Below are positions 9,857 to 21,725 of a DNA stretch of 64,000 bases, piece by piece. A program made the position numbers and the translations under genes. The DNA is from Pseudo-nitzschia pungens (taxonomy: Eukaryota > Bacillariophyta > Bacillariophyceae > Bacillariales > Bacillariaceae), in the NCBI GenBank assembly GCA_037355855.1, contig CM074761.1:1631346-1695345 (forward strand), given 5' to 3'. A model generated the notes under the pieces. That model was not told the DNA's origin, did no database searches, and worked only from the letters and a program-made list of their open reading frames with translations. Each line of letters opens with the position of its first letter. Positions within the stretch are counted from its first letter, which is position 1.

Positions 9857-11410
9857 TCAATTGTTGTTCTCTTCGCCAGCACTTGCAAATTTGAAGCTCT
9901 TTAACACATTTGATGTCCCGACATTGCTTCCAGAATTTGAAATCATTGATTGAGTAACGGGAGTCACCTGTGGCATCACACCCATCGACCCCGCTTCTTT
10001 CGATGGCTCGTCTGCTGTGCTATCTTCGTTGGTGGGCAGAAAGTTGAAGTCCTTCAGCACATCTGACGCGCCGACGTTGCTTGTATCCGAAATCATGGAT
10101 TGAGTAATGGGAGTCACGTGTGATTTCATTCCACCCAGCGAACTCGAAAGTGCTTGAGGTTGCCCCACGCTCTCTGTCAGTGGCTCGGGGACTGCACCGC
10201 CTTCATTGACACTCACAGCGTCAAAGTCCTTCAATACATCCGATGTGCTGACGCTGCTCTCTGTATTCGAAATCATGGATTGTGTAATCGGAGTCACCTG
10301 TGGTTTCGTTTCACCCAGTGACCCGGAAAGCACTTGAGGTTGCTCGACGGCTTCCGTCAACGGCTCGGGGGCTGCACCATCTTCATTGGTACTAACAGCG
10401 TTGAAGTCCTTCAATACATCCGATGTGCTGACACTGCTCTCTGTGTTCGAAATCATGGATTGTGTGACGGGAGTCACCTGTGGTATCGAGCCACTCACCG
10501 ATGCTTTATCCTCCTCGTTGGACTGGAGATGCTCCGTCACCTCCGGGGGACTTGCGATGGAATCGGCGAGAATGCTGTCGCTACACGTATTTTCACAAAA
10601 GTGATGGCCGTACTCGTCTGGAAGCGAAAACGTACATCCAGTAGGCGCAGAACCAGAGAGGAGGACGGGTTCCAACATTGGAGTGTCTTGGTCGAGTCTT
10701 CCAGGTCGGATTTCCCAAGAAACTTCTTCGAGAAAGTCTCCGCCATTTGCGACGAGTCGATAGCACCGATTCGGCACGAGGCAGATGCTGGAGAAATCGT
10801 GGTATCCCTGTGTGAGGGTACCCTCGAAAATCTTCCCCAACGAACCGTTTTGATTCGATGCCACGGGGTTGATGTCGAAGTCAATCGTCTTTGTTATGGA
10901 GACAAGCGTGTCACCTTGCGCATTTGTATTGATTGTGGTCATTGAGTTAGTGGGTAGATCGGCAGCCAACGGATCCAGGTCCGAAAGTCCAGTGATGGTA
11001 ATGGACGTTCCTTCCCATCCGTCACCCCACGTGTCCTTCATGTGAACCTCGTAAGGCTTTTGTCCACCTCTGCATCCTCCGTTGAGTTCTACATCGAACA
11101 CAGTAGGAGTCATGGTCGGCCCCTCTGTCGAAGATGATGACGGGGACTTCGTGGGGCTAAAGGTAGTCCAAACCTTTTGGGCCTGGGGTGGTTCTGTTGG
11201 AATTTCCGTTGGACTCTTGTCTCCGGGGTAGAAGAAGGGATCGGCTTCCATTGACAACTCATACCGACGCGAATCGACGTTTGATTTGCGAACAATATCG
11301 TGATTCACGAGGGACTGCCATTCTCTGCTTTCGGCTCTCTTGCCGACAAGTAGCAAAATAAGGAGGGCAAGATGCGCACTCGTCGTCCGATAGATATGGG
11401 TTACAGTCAT
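9857..11410 (-). CDS. Secreted protein with C-terminal tandem repeats
   Basis: A 517-residue protein, one intact exon, ATG at 11410. Seen: a signal peptide (HLALLILLLVGKRAES); a Pro/Ser/Thr-rich linker (SPTKSPSSSSTEGPTMTPT); and a Cys-containing domain at ~115-270 with VHMKDTWGDGWEGTSITITG, a DxxGDGWxG motif common in extracellular proteins of diatoms and other algae. Last come four repeats of ~40-60 residues, each starting (P/S)xVTP(I/V)TQSMIS and containing (S/T)(D/N)VLKxF. No transmembrane segment is seen after the signal peptide, so secretion or a cell-wall location is inferred. Function unknown. The repeats in DNA span about 9890-10500. Confidence 0.75.
   Translation of the reverse strand: MTVTHIYRTTSAHLALLILLLVGKRAESREWQSLVNHDIVRKSNVDSRRYELSMEADPFFYPGDKSPTEIPTEPPQAQKVWTTFSPTKSPSSSSTEGPTMTPTVFDVELNGGCRGGQKPYEVHMKDTWGDGWEGTSITITGLSDLDPLAADLPTNSMTTINTNAQGDTLVSITKTIDFDINPVASNQNGSLGKIFEGTLTQGYHDFSSICLVPNRCYRLVANGGDFLEEVSWEIRPGRLDQDTPMLEPVLLSGSAPTGCTFSLPDEYGHHFCENTCSDSILADSIASPPEVTEHLQSNEEDKASVSGSIPQVTPVTQSMISNTESSVSTSDVLKDFNAVSTNEDGAAPEPLTEAVEQPQVLSGSLGETKPQVTPITQSMISNTESSVSTSDVLKDFDAVSVNEGGAVPEPLTESVGQPQALSSSLGGMKSHVTPITQSMISDTSNVGASDVLKDFNFLPTNEDSTADEPSKEAGSMGVMPQVTPVTQSMISNSGSNVGTSNVLKSFKFASAGEENNN
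9890..10500 (-). repeat. Four coding repeats (VTPxTQSMIS units)
   Basis: In-frame imperfect repeats encoding the C-terminal units of the secreted protein. The two central units are near-identical over ~60 residues, including EPLTE and GQPQ/EQPQ linkers. The last two are shorter and more diverged, consistent with recent duplication of the middle units. Confidence 0.85.
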
Positions 11411-13108
11411 GGTGTCGTTGGCACCGCAGAAATGCGATTAATTGATTGTCTGGTTTCCAATACTCTGCATTACAGTGCTGTATACACTGTTGTTTCCGAT
11501 GTGTTGCTGTCTTGTTTGATATGATGGTCGATGAGTAACCTTACCATTATTATTTGGTAAGGAGCCATGCGGTTTTCCAAGGCGTGATCGAATCTCGAAT
11601 CATCCATCATCCATTTTGGCGTTCCCGTCGAGTTTTTTTGTGAACTATTGGAAGTGTGACACCATTGCGCACCCTTAATTTTCGTGTCACGGACCGTTGG
11701 AAAGCATGTAGATGCGCGATCCAACCCGCCCATTCCCACCGGTAGTAGGGAAGTTGCCAACAAAGAACCTCCGGTGGAGTGCATGATAATCTTACCCTCA
11801 CGTTTTCTACTAAAACCACTTCTGAACAATAACTATCTTGTGTTCTTGTTCATGATTGAAGACGAAGCGACTGTTCTTGCGATGATAATCGTTTCTTGCT
11901 CTGTCATAGATAACACCACCAGCACCATTCTTTCTTGTTCTTCCCTCACTGCTCTAGTCCTAGTAGTAGAATTAGTAGTACTAGTACTACAGGAGCACCG
12001 TTGGTGTGCAGCATCGTAAACTTCCAGGAACTACAAGTACTACTAGCGAAGAAGGAGTTTCATCTATAGTAGCTAGAGAGAGGATGAAACTTCTCATCTG
12101 ATAGTATGACGATGAACACAACACACACACACACACACACACACAGCACTATGCAAAGATAGACAGCTAAAATAATTAGTAGTATGTATGTACACCAGTA
12201 TGTTAGGAAAATGTGCTGTAAGCCAGCAGCATACTAGGTGTAGAAAAACTCCATGCGTGCTGCTTCTTGTTGTTGTTGTTCATCCAGCACCAGGTTGAAG
12301 GTGTGATGATTGTCGTTTCTCACAAGTGACAGCGAGGATGTTGGTCCTCACCTCTTTCCAATAGCAAAACAGGGTGTTGTTTAGTATGTTGGAGTAGTTT
12401 TGCTCTCATCTTCTAGTACCTACCGGTATCTGTCTAACAAAAGATGTTCTGTTGAGATTGATTCGCTGAGAACGCCTCAACACCTCGCACTCGTACTCGA
12501 AACATACCGTAATCCTTACTCGAAAGTCGTTCTCGCTTCTAGTAGAGGGTTACGTTATCTTTCATGTCATCATCTTTTACCTCTTCTACCGTAGACACGG
12601 TACGAATATCTGTTACGGTAAACTCATGTATTTGGGGTTTGGAGCAGAAAGTATGGAAGGCGATGTAAGTTACTCGTATGTGCGGGATTAACTTCCAAGA
12701 ACAAAAACATATGTGTTCGGCATTCCGCATACCAAATTTGGTGCCGCGTTCCAATTTCCTACCGATGCTCGGCAGGCTTCTATTTGTGATCTTCATTCAC
12801 GTTGATTCATATTCGATTTTTCTCCTAAATACCAAAAACAATCCGTTGAAAATAGCAACGACGATATAATTCGCAACGTTGGTTCCCGTTCGAACGTTCA
12901 AAGCATCCCCGTTGGGTTGACAACCGACGACAGGAAGGTTTCCAAGCGGTAGGAAGCATGTACATGCAAACAACCGATGAACCACCATCACTTGGCTTCG
13001 TAAGTGATTTAAGCGTCAACGGTATGATTCAAGAACTTTGATACACTGTACGACTCTCCCATACAGAACAATTCCATACCCGTACATACCGTAGATTCCA
13101 TTACGACC
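11411..13108. other. Long intergenic region with microsatellite and ACTAGT clusters
   Basis: 1.7 kb between divergent genes. It contains an (AC)n run at about 12115-12147, TAGTAGTACTAGTAC clusters near 11955-12055, a CTACCGGTATC near 12419, and short GTAC-rich strings. No supportable gene; the open frames are short and lack family signatures. Confidence 0.6.
12115..12147. repeat. (AC)n microsatellite
   Basis: About 16 uninterrupted AC dinucleotides. Confidence 0.95.
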
Positions 13109-15313
13109 ATGCCTTCTTCCATGGGAGATATCACTGCCATGGCCAGTGGCAGTGGAATGGCGGGGTCTGGATTTCCGCAGCAGCACCAACAGCAGCAACA
13201 ACAGCAACCACAGCATCACCATCCGCTCCACCAGGCGTATCCGCCTCCGATGGATCGATGTGCCGGTTGCGGAGCGGTTGACGTGCCGCTGTTGGCATGT
13301 GACGATCTAGAAGGCAAGGACACAGATGGATTGCCCGTTGTGATCGATCCCTCTCAGCGATTGAGGTATGTGCCTTTGTCCCTGGCGCATCTGTTCCGTC
13401 CTGGCCGATGATGCTATGTCCCTCGATGCTTCTGACACGACAAATTATTTTTTCGTGCACTCACTCTTTTCGTTCGGTTACAACTATGTATTACCACTGT
13501 GTATCAATGCTCACAATAATGCAATTATGTTTACAATTTACTATTTCAATACAAACCATGATTTGATATTCGAACCATCCAAACACTCTCCTTTTGTCGT
13601 TCTAGGTTTTGTGCCAATTGCATGATCGGGAAAAAAGTCCGAGTCTTTTGGCCGGTCGACAACAGCTGGTACATCGGAACGGTACAACAATTCAATGCAG
13701 CCACAGGAGAGCATTTGTTGCAATATGAGGACGATGATACCGAATGGGTCCACATTGGGGAAAGCAATACGACGATGAATCCATCGGAGTTCACCAATCA
13801 AACAACACAGCTCGGAATGGTCTCATCACAATCGGGTGGGTTTGCCGCACGATCGGAAGTCGGTATGGGGTCGTCGTCCAACGATCCCAAGTCATCGGCG
13901 GCGGCAGTAGCAGCAGCGGGAGGCACCGAACGCAACAACTCCTCGGCCGCAACCGCGAGCAAACCCACAAACCAAAACAACGGAGCCGAGTCGGCGGCTG
14001 CGGCGGCGGCAAGTGCAGCTGGTTCGGCTGCTGCAAAGGGAGCCGACGCTCAATCCACCGCTGGCCCTGCTACTGGACTCGGTACTACCGAAGCATCGTC
14101 GTCGCCCAACGCGCAACTTCCGGCAGGGTATCGAGCGTATGGATCGGCACAGTCAGCGGGAGGCGTCTATCCACCTCCCTCGTCGTCGGCACAGCACCAC
14201 CTCCCGCCCCACCTATCCCATCACCACTCCCATCACGCACCCCACGGGTACGGCCCCGGGCCGGGAGGCCCATCTTCCTTTGGAGGTCCCGCTGGATTCT
14301 CGGCGACTACACACGGGCATGGACCACCCCACTTGGGATACGGATACGGTGCCCACGGCATGGCCATGCAGCAACGCCACGGAGCGGGAGGAGCCGGACC
14401 GCCGCACCCCTTCGGAGGAATCCACGGCCATGCTCCCCATCCACACCACCGCCTCGAAAGCCCGGCTCCGATCACATCGGCATCGGGTCCGGCGGGAGCC
14501 ACTAATGCGAACGGAAAGAAAAAGACCGGCCCCAAGGCGTGGACGAAAGAGGAAGACTCCCTTTTGCTCAGCATCGTCCAGAGTATGCGTATACCGATGA
14601 AGTGGTCGCTGGTGGCGCAGAGCTTACCGGAGCGAACGGGGAAACAGTGCCGGGAGCGCTACGTCAACCACTTGAACCCACGCCTCAAGGTCACCGATTG
14701 GAGTCCGACCGAGGACGCTACGATCTTTCACCTGTACAACACGATAGGGAGCCACTGGGCCAAGATGTCCAAGATCATCCCTGGACGGACGGACAACGGA
14801 ATCAAGAACAGGTTCCACAACCTGCGGCGGCAGCTGGAACGAGAGGACGAGCACCGCCTCCGCCTAAACGCCTCGAGGGACTTTCCGGAAGAAATACGGC
14901 TCGATCTTCTCCGGGACTTTCCGAAGGAGCTGCGGGGGAAGACGGCGGAACTGTGGGATATCAAATCGGGGTTGAGCGTGCTGGCCGCACAGAGCGTGCT
15001 GGGTGGGGACCGGACCCGGACCGCGGGACGGTTCGGGCCCTTTCGCGAGGCTGAACCGGGAAAAGATGTGTGCGTCCGGTGCGGCCTTTGTCTTCCAAGT
15101 GTTCAAACGGGGAGCCAGATTTGCACCAAAACGGGATGGTGCCAGAGTTGCGCACGGATCCCACCTCACGTCAGTGGGAACATGCTGCGGGAATGCCTGA
15201 ACCTTCGCCGGTGCCAAAACGCGGAGCAACGAAAAATCATCGAATCCTGGGAAATACCACCCCCTGCTACGACTACGAAAGAGGAAAACTCGGGTGTAGA
15301 GACTAAGCAATAA
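13109..15313 (+). CDS. R2R3-like Myb protein with Tudor/PWWP-like and Cys-rich domains
   Basis: A predicted nuclear regulator of 654 residues in two exons, 13109-13365 and 13606-15313, joined through a GT-AG intron that restores one frame (QRL-R-FCANC). Seen in order: a Gln/His-rich N-terminus; a split Cys cluster CAGCGAVD...FCANC; a Tudor/PWWP-like barrel (VRVFWPVDNSWYIGTVQQF, then YEDDDTEWVHI); a long low-complexity Ala, Ser, His, Pro, Gly linker; two Myb repeats (AWTKEEDSLL...RTGKQCRERYVNHL and WSPTEDATIF...GRTDNGIKNRFHNL); a Leu/Arg helical region; and a C-terminal Cys-rich module (CVRCGLCLP...CTKTGWCQSC). The Myb repeats support DNA binding; the Tudor-like fold suggests histone or chromatin contact, by inference. 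The gene is intact, with no frame break. Confidence 0.85.
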
Positions 15314-16109
15314 TAGCGCCAAGACAAACATCATCGTTGTATTTTACTCCAGCGACATCACGCCGAGAAATTGGTACCATTTCTCGAACTACAGAAAATC
15401 TTAGTTCAATGCTGATAACAAGATACGAGACTCCGGTAACGACCTATTCTCATATTTCCAATCGTCGAATTTCCTACTTTCCAGACGCTGACGACTCTGA
15501 GGACTGTGTACTAGGGATCAATTGAATTTTGAGACCAACTATAACACGTGAATTGTACAGAACAAACGGCGTTGTTATTGTATCCATTTTTTTGTCACGT
15601 ACTGAGTACACTTCATTGGTTGAGGTGTAAAATCGAAAACCAACACTGCACTTTGTAGTTTCAAAGTTCGACAACTCCTGTCTCTAATTGTTTACATGCA
15701 GCCAAAATTTCGAATATTGGATGATGCTTGAACATGCTTTTGGCTTGCATTCAGAGGTACGAAACACAATTTTTAAATACAACAGCTCCAGATTTGCAAT
15801 CTTTGATCCGCGCTTTGGCTCTTTTCTGCACTAATTTCCAACATTGGCAGACCCCTCTAAGTTGCCTCTGCGTTATGCTGTTGAAATGTGACACAAAAAC
15901 CATCACGAGGATTCAAAGAAGAACAGCCTGATGCCCTTATCAGTTTTTGTCCGTCAGCCTTTAGAGTTAACTGAAACAGTTGTTGAGTTTGGATCTGAAA
16001 GCTCGAAATATCCCATTCTGCTCGTCTTGTTTCTGAAAGTGTTAACGATGAAAAAAAAAGAGCATTATTGCTTGGTCATCCATTCTCACCTTACAAATGA
16101 CTGTCCATA
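15314..16109. other. 3' flank of the Myb gene
   Basis: About 800 bases between the Myb stop codon and the minisatellite. No gene or structured element recognised. Confidence 0.5.
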
Positions 16110-16755
16110 GTGCTTACTTCTCTATTGCAAACCGATCCGCACCAATATCACAATCCGATCCGCGCCACTATAGCGTCAATCCATCTGCACCTCTATCGCA
16201 AACCGATCCGCACCGCTATCGTAAACCAATCTGCACCTCTATTGCAAACCGATCCGCACCTCTATTGCAATCTGCACCTCTATGGTAAACCAATCCACAC
16301 CTCTATTGCAAACCGATCCGCACCTCTATGACAAACCAATCCACATTGCAAACCGATCCGCACCTCTATCGCATCAACCGATCCGCACCTCTATCGCGTC
16401 AATCGATCCGCACCTCTATGGCAAACCGATCCGCACCTCTATTGCGTCAACCGATCCGCACCTCTATCGCAATCTGATCCGCACCTCTATTGCGTCAACC
16501 GATCCGCACCTCTATCGCGTCAATCGATCCGCACCTCCATGGCAAACCGATCCGCACCTCTATCGCGTCAACTGATCCGCACCTATATGGCAAACCGATC
16601 CGCACCTCTATCGCGTCAACCGATCCGCACCTCTATCGCGTCAACTGATCCGCACCTCTATGGAAAATCGATCTGCACTTGTATTGCAAATTGATCCGCA
16701 CCTCTATTTGCGTCCACCGATCCGCACCTCTATCGCAATCCAATCTGCACAAATA
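16110..16755. repeat. Minisatellite, ~27 units of 23-25 bp
   Basis: Units share the core GATCCGCACCTCTAT followed by one of two tails: CGCGTCAAC/T (25 bp unit) or GGCAAAC/TGCAAAC (23 bp unit). The two unit types alternate in the central part (16340-16700), giving a higher-order pattern. Edge units are more diverged, with AATCTGCAC and CCAATCCACAC variants. Mixed unit lengths scramble the frame, so a long open stretch on the plus strand is not evidence of a protein. Confidence 0.95.
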
Positions 16756-17569
16756 ATTGTGAATGGATAGTTATTTTGGCAACAATAAATCTTGAGCCCA
16801 AAGTCCTCCTGATAAGCAACATTTGAAATCATAACACAGCAAACATGGAGGATGACAGAGAGAATATGCATTTTGAATACCATCAGAACCCCCCAGCAGG
16901 TCCCTACGAGACTTTTCAAGGATATTCCTTGTATTCAAAAACAATACATCAACGCAGAATTCAAAACGATGTTGTCCTTAACGCGAACCTGTTTCTCAGA
17001 GCCTTTTTCAACTCCCAATTCTTTCAAAACGGAATCAATGTCCGGGGGCGTGTCGGTGCTCAGTGCCGGAGTGCCGTGAGAAAATTCTTGACGTCTGCAA
17101 GAACAACAGGATGGTGCAGATTCAGACTGTTTCAAAGGATGGTCCAAAAAAATAATGATGATACTGTATTAAGCGTTCGAGTTTCACGCCCTCGGCGTTT
17201 TTATTACGCCGAATAATCCTAAAAAGAGATCGCAGACAAAAATAATAGATCCATTCTTCCTCTATCTATCTCAAGTGTGATGTCAACGGATCAAAGATGG
17301 AAGATCTGTTCGGGTCAATCACCAATCACACGAGTTGAAAAAGAGAGCAGCATTTCATTTTCCCATCAAATCTGAGAACCCCTTTACTATTGAATAGTAT
17401 ACTTATGGCTACTATGTACCTGCCACTTCACAACAAGCAAAGCTGTAGATGCGATGGTTCATGAAGTTGACTGGGCACACAAGTCCACCCGTATCTTGAC
17501 CAAGTTCTATTGAAGCAATCAATCAATTCACTAGTATTGAGAAAGGACAGAAGGAATGCCCATGACAAC
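16756..17569. other. Spacer upstream of the protein kinase gene
   Basis: Contains short open frames on both strands (16845-17216 plus; 16935-17147 minus) without recognisable domains. The minus one reads PPDIDSVLKELGVEKG, which could be a gene relic, but nothing around it supports a gene. The segment next to 17569 should hold the kinase 5' region, and an upstream exon is possible. Confidence 0.4.
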
Positions 17570-20299
17570 ATGTCCCTTTTTTCCTTCATCAAATTATGTT
17601 GCGAAGGTGTAGAAGAACCTTCGAAGCCTCACGCCCTTTCTTCGGGGGATTACTCGACAGATTCTGAGTACACAGAATGCGAGTCGCCAGTAGTTTCGCC
17701 AGTAGTTTCGCCAGTAGCTTCGCCAGAGAAGAAAGCTCAAGCTGCTCTCAGAATCAAGCAACAGAGCATATTTTCGGCTCCATTGGAACTCGACGATTGC
17801 TGTCAATTTCAGCCCGAAAACCATCCTAAGACGACAAATGCAGTACTTCTTCTTAAGAATGCCTTGCAACATCATATCTTTTTCGAAGATTTGAACCAAG
17901 TCGAAATTGCAGAAATTATTTCTGGTATGGAATGGAAAGAAGTTGCATCTGGCGAAGAATTGAATGGAGAGTTCTTATACGTTGTTCAATCTGGTTGCCT
18001 GGTTTACTCTTCCGGAGACAAATGCGAACTTTCGAGTGAAGTGAACGACGGAGAACTTCTCTGCGAATCGGTCTTTTTGCACGGGGCCAAAACATTGAAA
18101 GATATCAAAGCAAAAGTTCAAACCACTGTATGGAGATTGCACAATTCTACCTATCGATTGGTCCTGGCGAAAGACGCTGTGCAAGCAAATGCCAATATCA
18201 AGGCAACTCTCAGAAAAGTAGATTTGTTTCAAGACTTGACGGAAAATACGATTAATAAGTTTGCAGATGCATTGACAAAGGTTTCTTACAAGGACGGATC
18301 AAGAATCATTACCAAGGGAGAAATTGGGGAGATTTTTTACATCATTGAAAATGGAAGCGTTCGTGTTCATGACATAGGAACTGGAGATTCGCAGCTAACC
18401 GACGTGATTTTGCAACAGGGGGACTATTTTGGAGAAAGGGCATTGATCACGGGAGAGCCACGTCTGGCTAACATAACAGCAATCGGCGATGTCTCTGCGC
18501 TTGTAATGGGCCGTAGAACGTTCAACGAATCCATAGGAGAGTTGAGGGATCATATGGACTTTCAACACAGGCTTCATGCCTTGAAGAGCCTCTCCATTTT
18601 TTCGAACTCCGACTTGACGGAAGCAGAACTTGAGCGTCTAGCAGAGAAGACAGGTGTGTTTTGTGGCAGTCATCTGTCTCTCTTTTTGGTTCAATCCAAA
18701 AGCATACGAGGTGTTGAATTGTTTGACCAATTGTCCGCTAACTTCATAATTTTCTAAATGCATCGAAGCTGAGATTTGTTACAAAAAAGGCACCAAGTTG
18801 GTTGAAATTGGATCGCCATACCCACCAAATCTATGGATGATCCTAGGCAGAAAACTTATCATTTACGGCACGAAGTCGGATACTATTTACAAAATGCAGA
18901 ACGGTGATTATTTTGGGGACAAATCGATAAAAAATTCATCCGAACACATCAGCTCGCATGATGCAACTTGTGAAACGGATTTAACCACTTATTTGTTGAC
19001 ACGAGAAGACATCGAATCCATAGGTATTGATCTGAGTCGCTTGGGAGTAACTTCGGGTTTTGCCAAACAAAAGTTTGCTCCACAAATGCAATTGAAAAGT
19101 CTGAAAAAACACCGTGTACTTGGACAGGGTGGTTTCGGTACAGTCTGGCTTTGTACATCACACAAAGATCACAACGCCTATGCTCTCAAAATAATTAACA
19201 AACGAAAGGTGCTTCAACAGAAACAAGAGAGAAGTATCTTGCGTGAAAAGGAGCTATTGTCAATGCTAGATCACCCGTTCATTCTTAAAATGGTCGCTTC
19301 GTTTCAGGACGATGCCAATTGTTACCTGGTTCTACCAGTTGTCCAAGGAGGCGAACTTTTGAGTTACGTCACAAGAGAGTTAGAAAATGGTCAAACTTTA
19401 CCCATTTCTGATTTAGCATTCTACGCATTACAAATAATCGAAGGGTTGGGTCACTTCCATCAGCGGTACATTGCATACAGGGATTTGAAATTGGAAAACG
19501 CGAGTACAAGAAAACGTCATTATGAAGGCTTTCGTTTTGGTAATGAATTTCAAAACCTTTGACCAATCCTTCATTTTCTTGGGTATGTCTCCGCAAAGGT
19601 ACTTATTGATACAGATGGCTACATTAAGATCGTTGATCTGGGTTTCGCAAAAATTATTGTTAATAAATCCTATACTGTCTGTGGGAGTAAGTCATAGCGT
19701 TATTACTATTCTGACGTCCGGTGTTTAGAATTGTAAACGCCCTAAACCTTACTGTTCCAACTGATTGAATTTCGCATTCCCGTTTTGCAACCAACGTTTG
19801 GTGTCTCTGAAGCCCCGAATTATATGGCCCCAGAAATCATCATGGCGAAAGGACATAGCTACCAAGTGGACTACTGGTCCTATGGTGTCTTGCTCTACGA
19901 ACTCTTGTTTGGGCGCTCACCGTTTACGAATAAGAATGAATCCCAAATGCAAATGTTCAAAAAAGAATTGTGACGATGAATTATGACTTGCCCCAATCCA
20001 CTGGTGGTACTGATTCACACTTGGAGTTGGTGAAAGGATTACTGACGCGAAATTGCTCCACTCGTCTTGGAAATCTCAAGAACGGTTATCTAGACATACG
20101 GGATCACCGTTTCTTCAAGGAATCGGGAGTCGATGCTCAAAAGATACTACGAAAAAAGGCGGTGCCTCCGTGGATTCCCGAGGTGACCCATCCATTGGAT
20201 TCGCAGAACTTTGATGACTTTTCAAGAATGGAAGAGGGAAAACTGTCTTCAGACCTTTGTTTAACGGCCAAACAGCAAGCTGTGTTTGCAAACTTTTAG
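17570..20299 (+). CDS. Cyclic-nucleotide-dependent protein kinase (PKG-like)
   Basis: An AGC-family Ser/Thr kinase controlled by cyclic-nucleotide-binding domains. The first ATG of the open frame is 17570 ([10 protein letters not shown]). Exons are 17570-18653, 18769-19499, 19599-19686 and 19813-20299. Introns 1 and 3 are GT-AG. Intron 2 (19500-19598) appears to be GC-AG, and joins YRDLKLEN to [18 protein letters not shown]. Seen: three tandem cNMP-like domains, of which the second ([20 protein letters not shown]) keeps the phosphate-binding Glu and Arg, while the first and third lack them. The kinase domain has [23 protein letters not shown] in place of DFG, and CGTPNYMAPE. A C-terminal AGC tail contains [11 protein letters not shown] missing base near 19965 (KKE to IVTMNYDLP) breaks the last exon. 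Substrates are unknown; cGMP versus cAMP cannot be told from sequence. Confidence 0.85.
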
Positions 20300-21725
20300 T
20301 TATAAATACGCATGCATTATGCATTTGGAGATACGAATCAAAAGAATGCGTAAGTCTCTTCTATGCTACTAGTTACTTGTGGCCTCAGAACCAACCAGAG
20401 GACTGACCACATTCCTCCACGCACTCTGAAGCTTCTAACTGTTAATTGTTCACCACGTTCAACAAATCAACCAAGACTGCAGGCAGCACGAATGAATCAG
20501 ACAAAATAGGATTTCCTTGTTGAGACTGCTCCATGCGACATACCCAATACATTGATGCTTGGGCCACGATTTCGTTGCCTACTTGTACGGCACAGAAAGT
20601 GCTGCATAGTTGTATCTTTAGCTAGTCACTTAGCATGGATGGATGCTTTTTCAGACTACTCCATGCGACACAACCAATACATCGTTGTACGGCACAGAGA
20701 GTCCTGCACACTTCTTGTTCTATTTAGGTCGGATCACTTAGTGATGGATCAGCTTGTTCCCTTTTTGACGTTGCAGCACTTCAGTTTGTTGAACTACCTA
20801 AAATATCTTAGCAGGAAGATTGGCGAAAGTTACTAATAGTATCAATACTGCATCGAAGAAAATCAACATCAAAATGAAATATACCACTAACATGACGATG
20901 GGATAATGGTGGCTTAGTGACAGCTCTTCCACGAATATTATCGTTCATCCCTCTAGTTCTTCCGAAAACAGAGGTAGTAATGCTATTTTCGTTGTGAATT
21001 ACTTCGGTATTTACGTACTGGAGTAAGGTTATGTAATTACCAGGTATGACAACGTTTACGTACTACGCAAGGAGAGTTGGAAAAACACTTCGTTCGTAGT
21101 GATAGTCTATTACTGTACTCAGTATGTACCTGGTACGTACTACATACTTGTATTCGTAATCTTCCCTGGATCTGTTACTATCTTCCGTAACTCATACCTC
21201 ATACCTACCGGAAGCTGACATGAGTTGTATCGTATGTTATTTTTTGTACGAACACATCAAGTAGAAATTATTAGTATGCATGGAGATGATTTTATTTTCC
21301 CTGAGCTGAGTAAGAGGAAAGGAATGAGTTATGAGTTCTCATCAATTTTTGCAGAGTACGTCAGTGAGTCTTATTGGCAGATTAAACAAGATTTTTTAGA
21401 AAGGATTCCTTTCTTCAAGATTCCATTTTAATCTCGAAAGAAAAACTGATCCATAGTATTTCCCTTACACGTCATCGAGCACTCAGTCTGAACGGAATTT
21501 CACCACGGAATTGACGGCTAAGAGCAGCGAACCGTTCATAATGAAAGACACAACTAGGACTGAAACGACCGACACGCACACACATCATCAGACAGGCAGC
21601 AAGCGATGGCCATCAAAGAACGCATGTATGCGAATACCTTCAAGAACGGAAACCAAACATCAAGCGTGTACAACACACATCACCACAATTGACGACGGGG
21701 TAACTTTACAAGAGACAAAATCGCA
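20300..21725. other. Intergenic with a local direct duplication
   Basis: About 1.4 kb with no supported gene. Two diverged direct copies of a CTCCATGCGACA...CCAATACAT...TTGTACGGCACAGA...GTCCTGCA segment lie near 20530-20605 and 20660-20715. The 20990-21215 part is dense in GTAC/TTACC strings, like other spacers here. Confidence 0.5.

Noticed and set aside
16097..16575. Long open frames through the minisatellite
   Set aside because: Unit lengths of 23-25 change the frame; the peptides are just repeat translations with no start context or domain.
16110..16755. CRISPR-like array
   Set aside because: Units are directly adjacent with no unique spacers, in eukaryotic nuclear DNA.
16845..17216. 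Small open frames on both strands
   Set aside because: No recognised domain and each overlaps the other; kept only as a note in the spacer entry.
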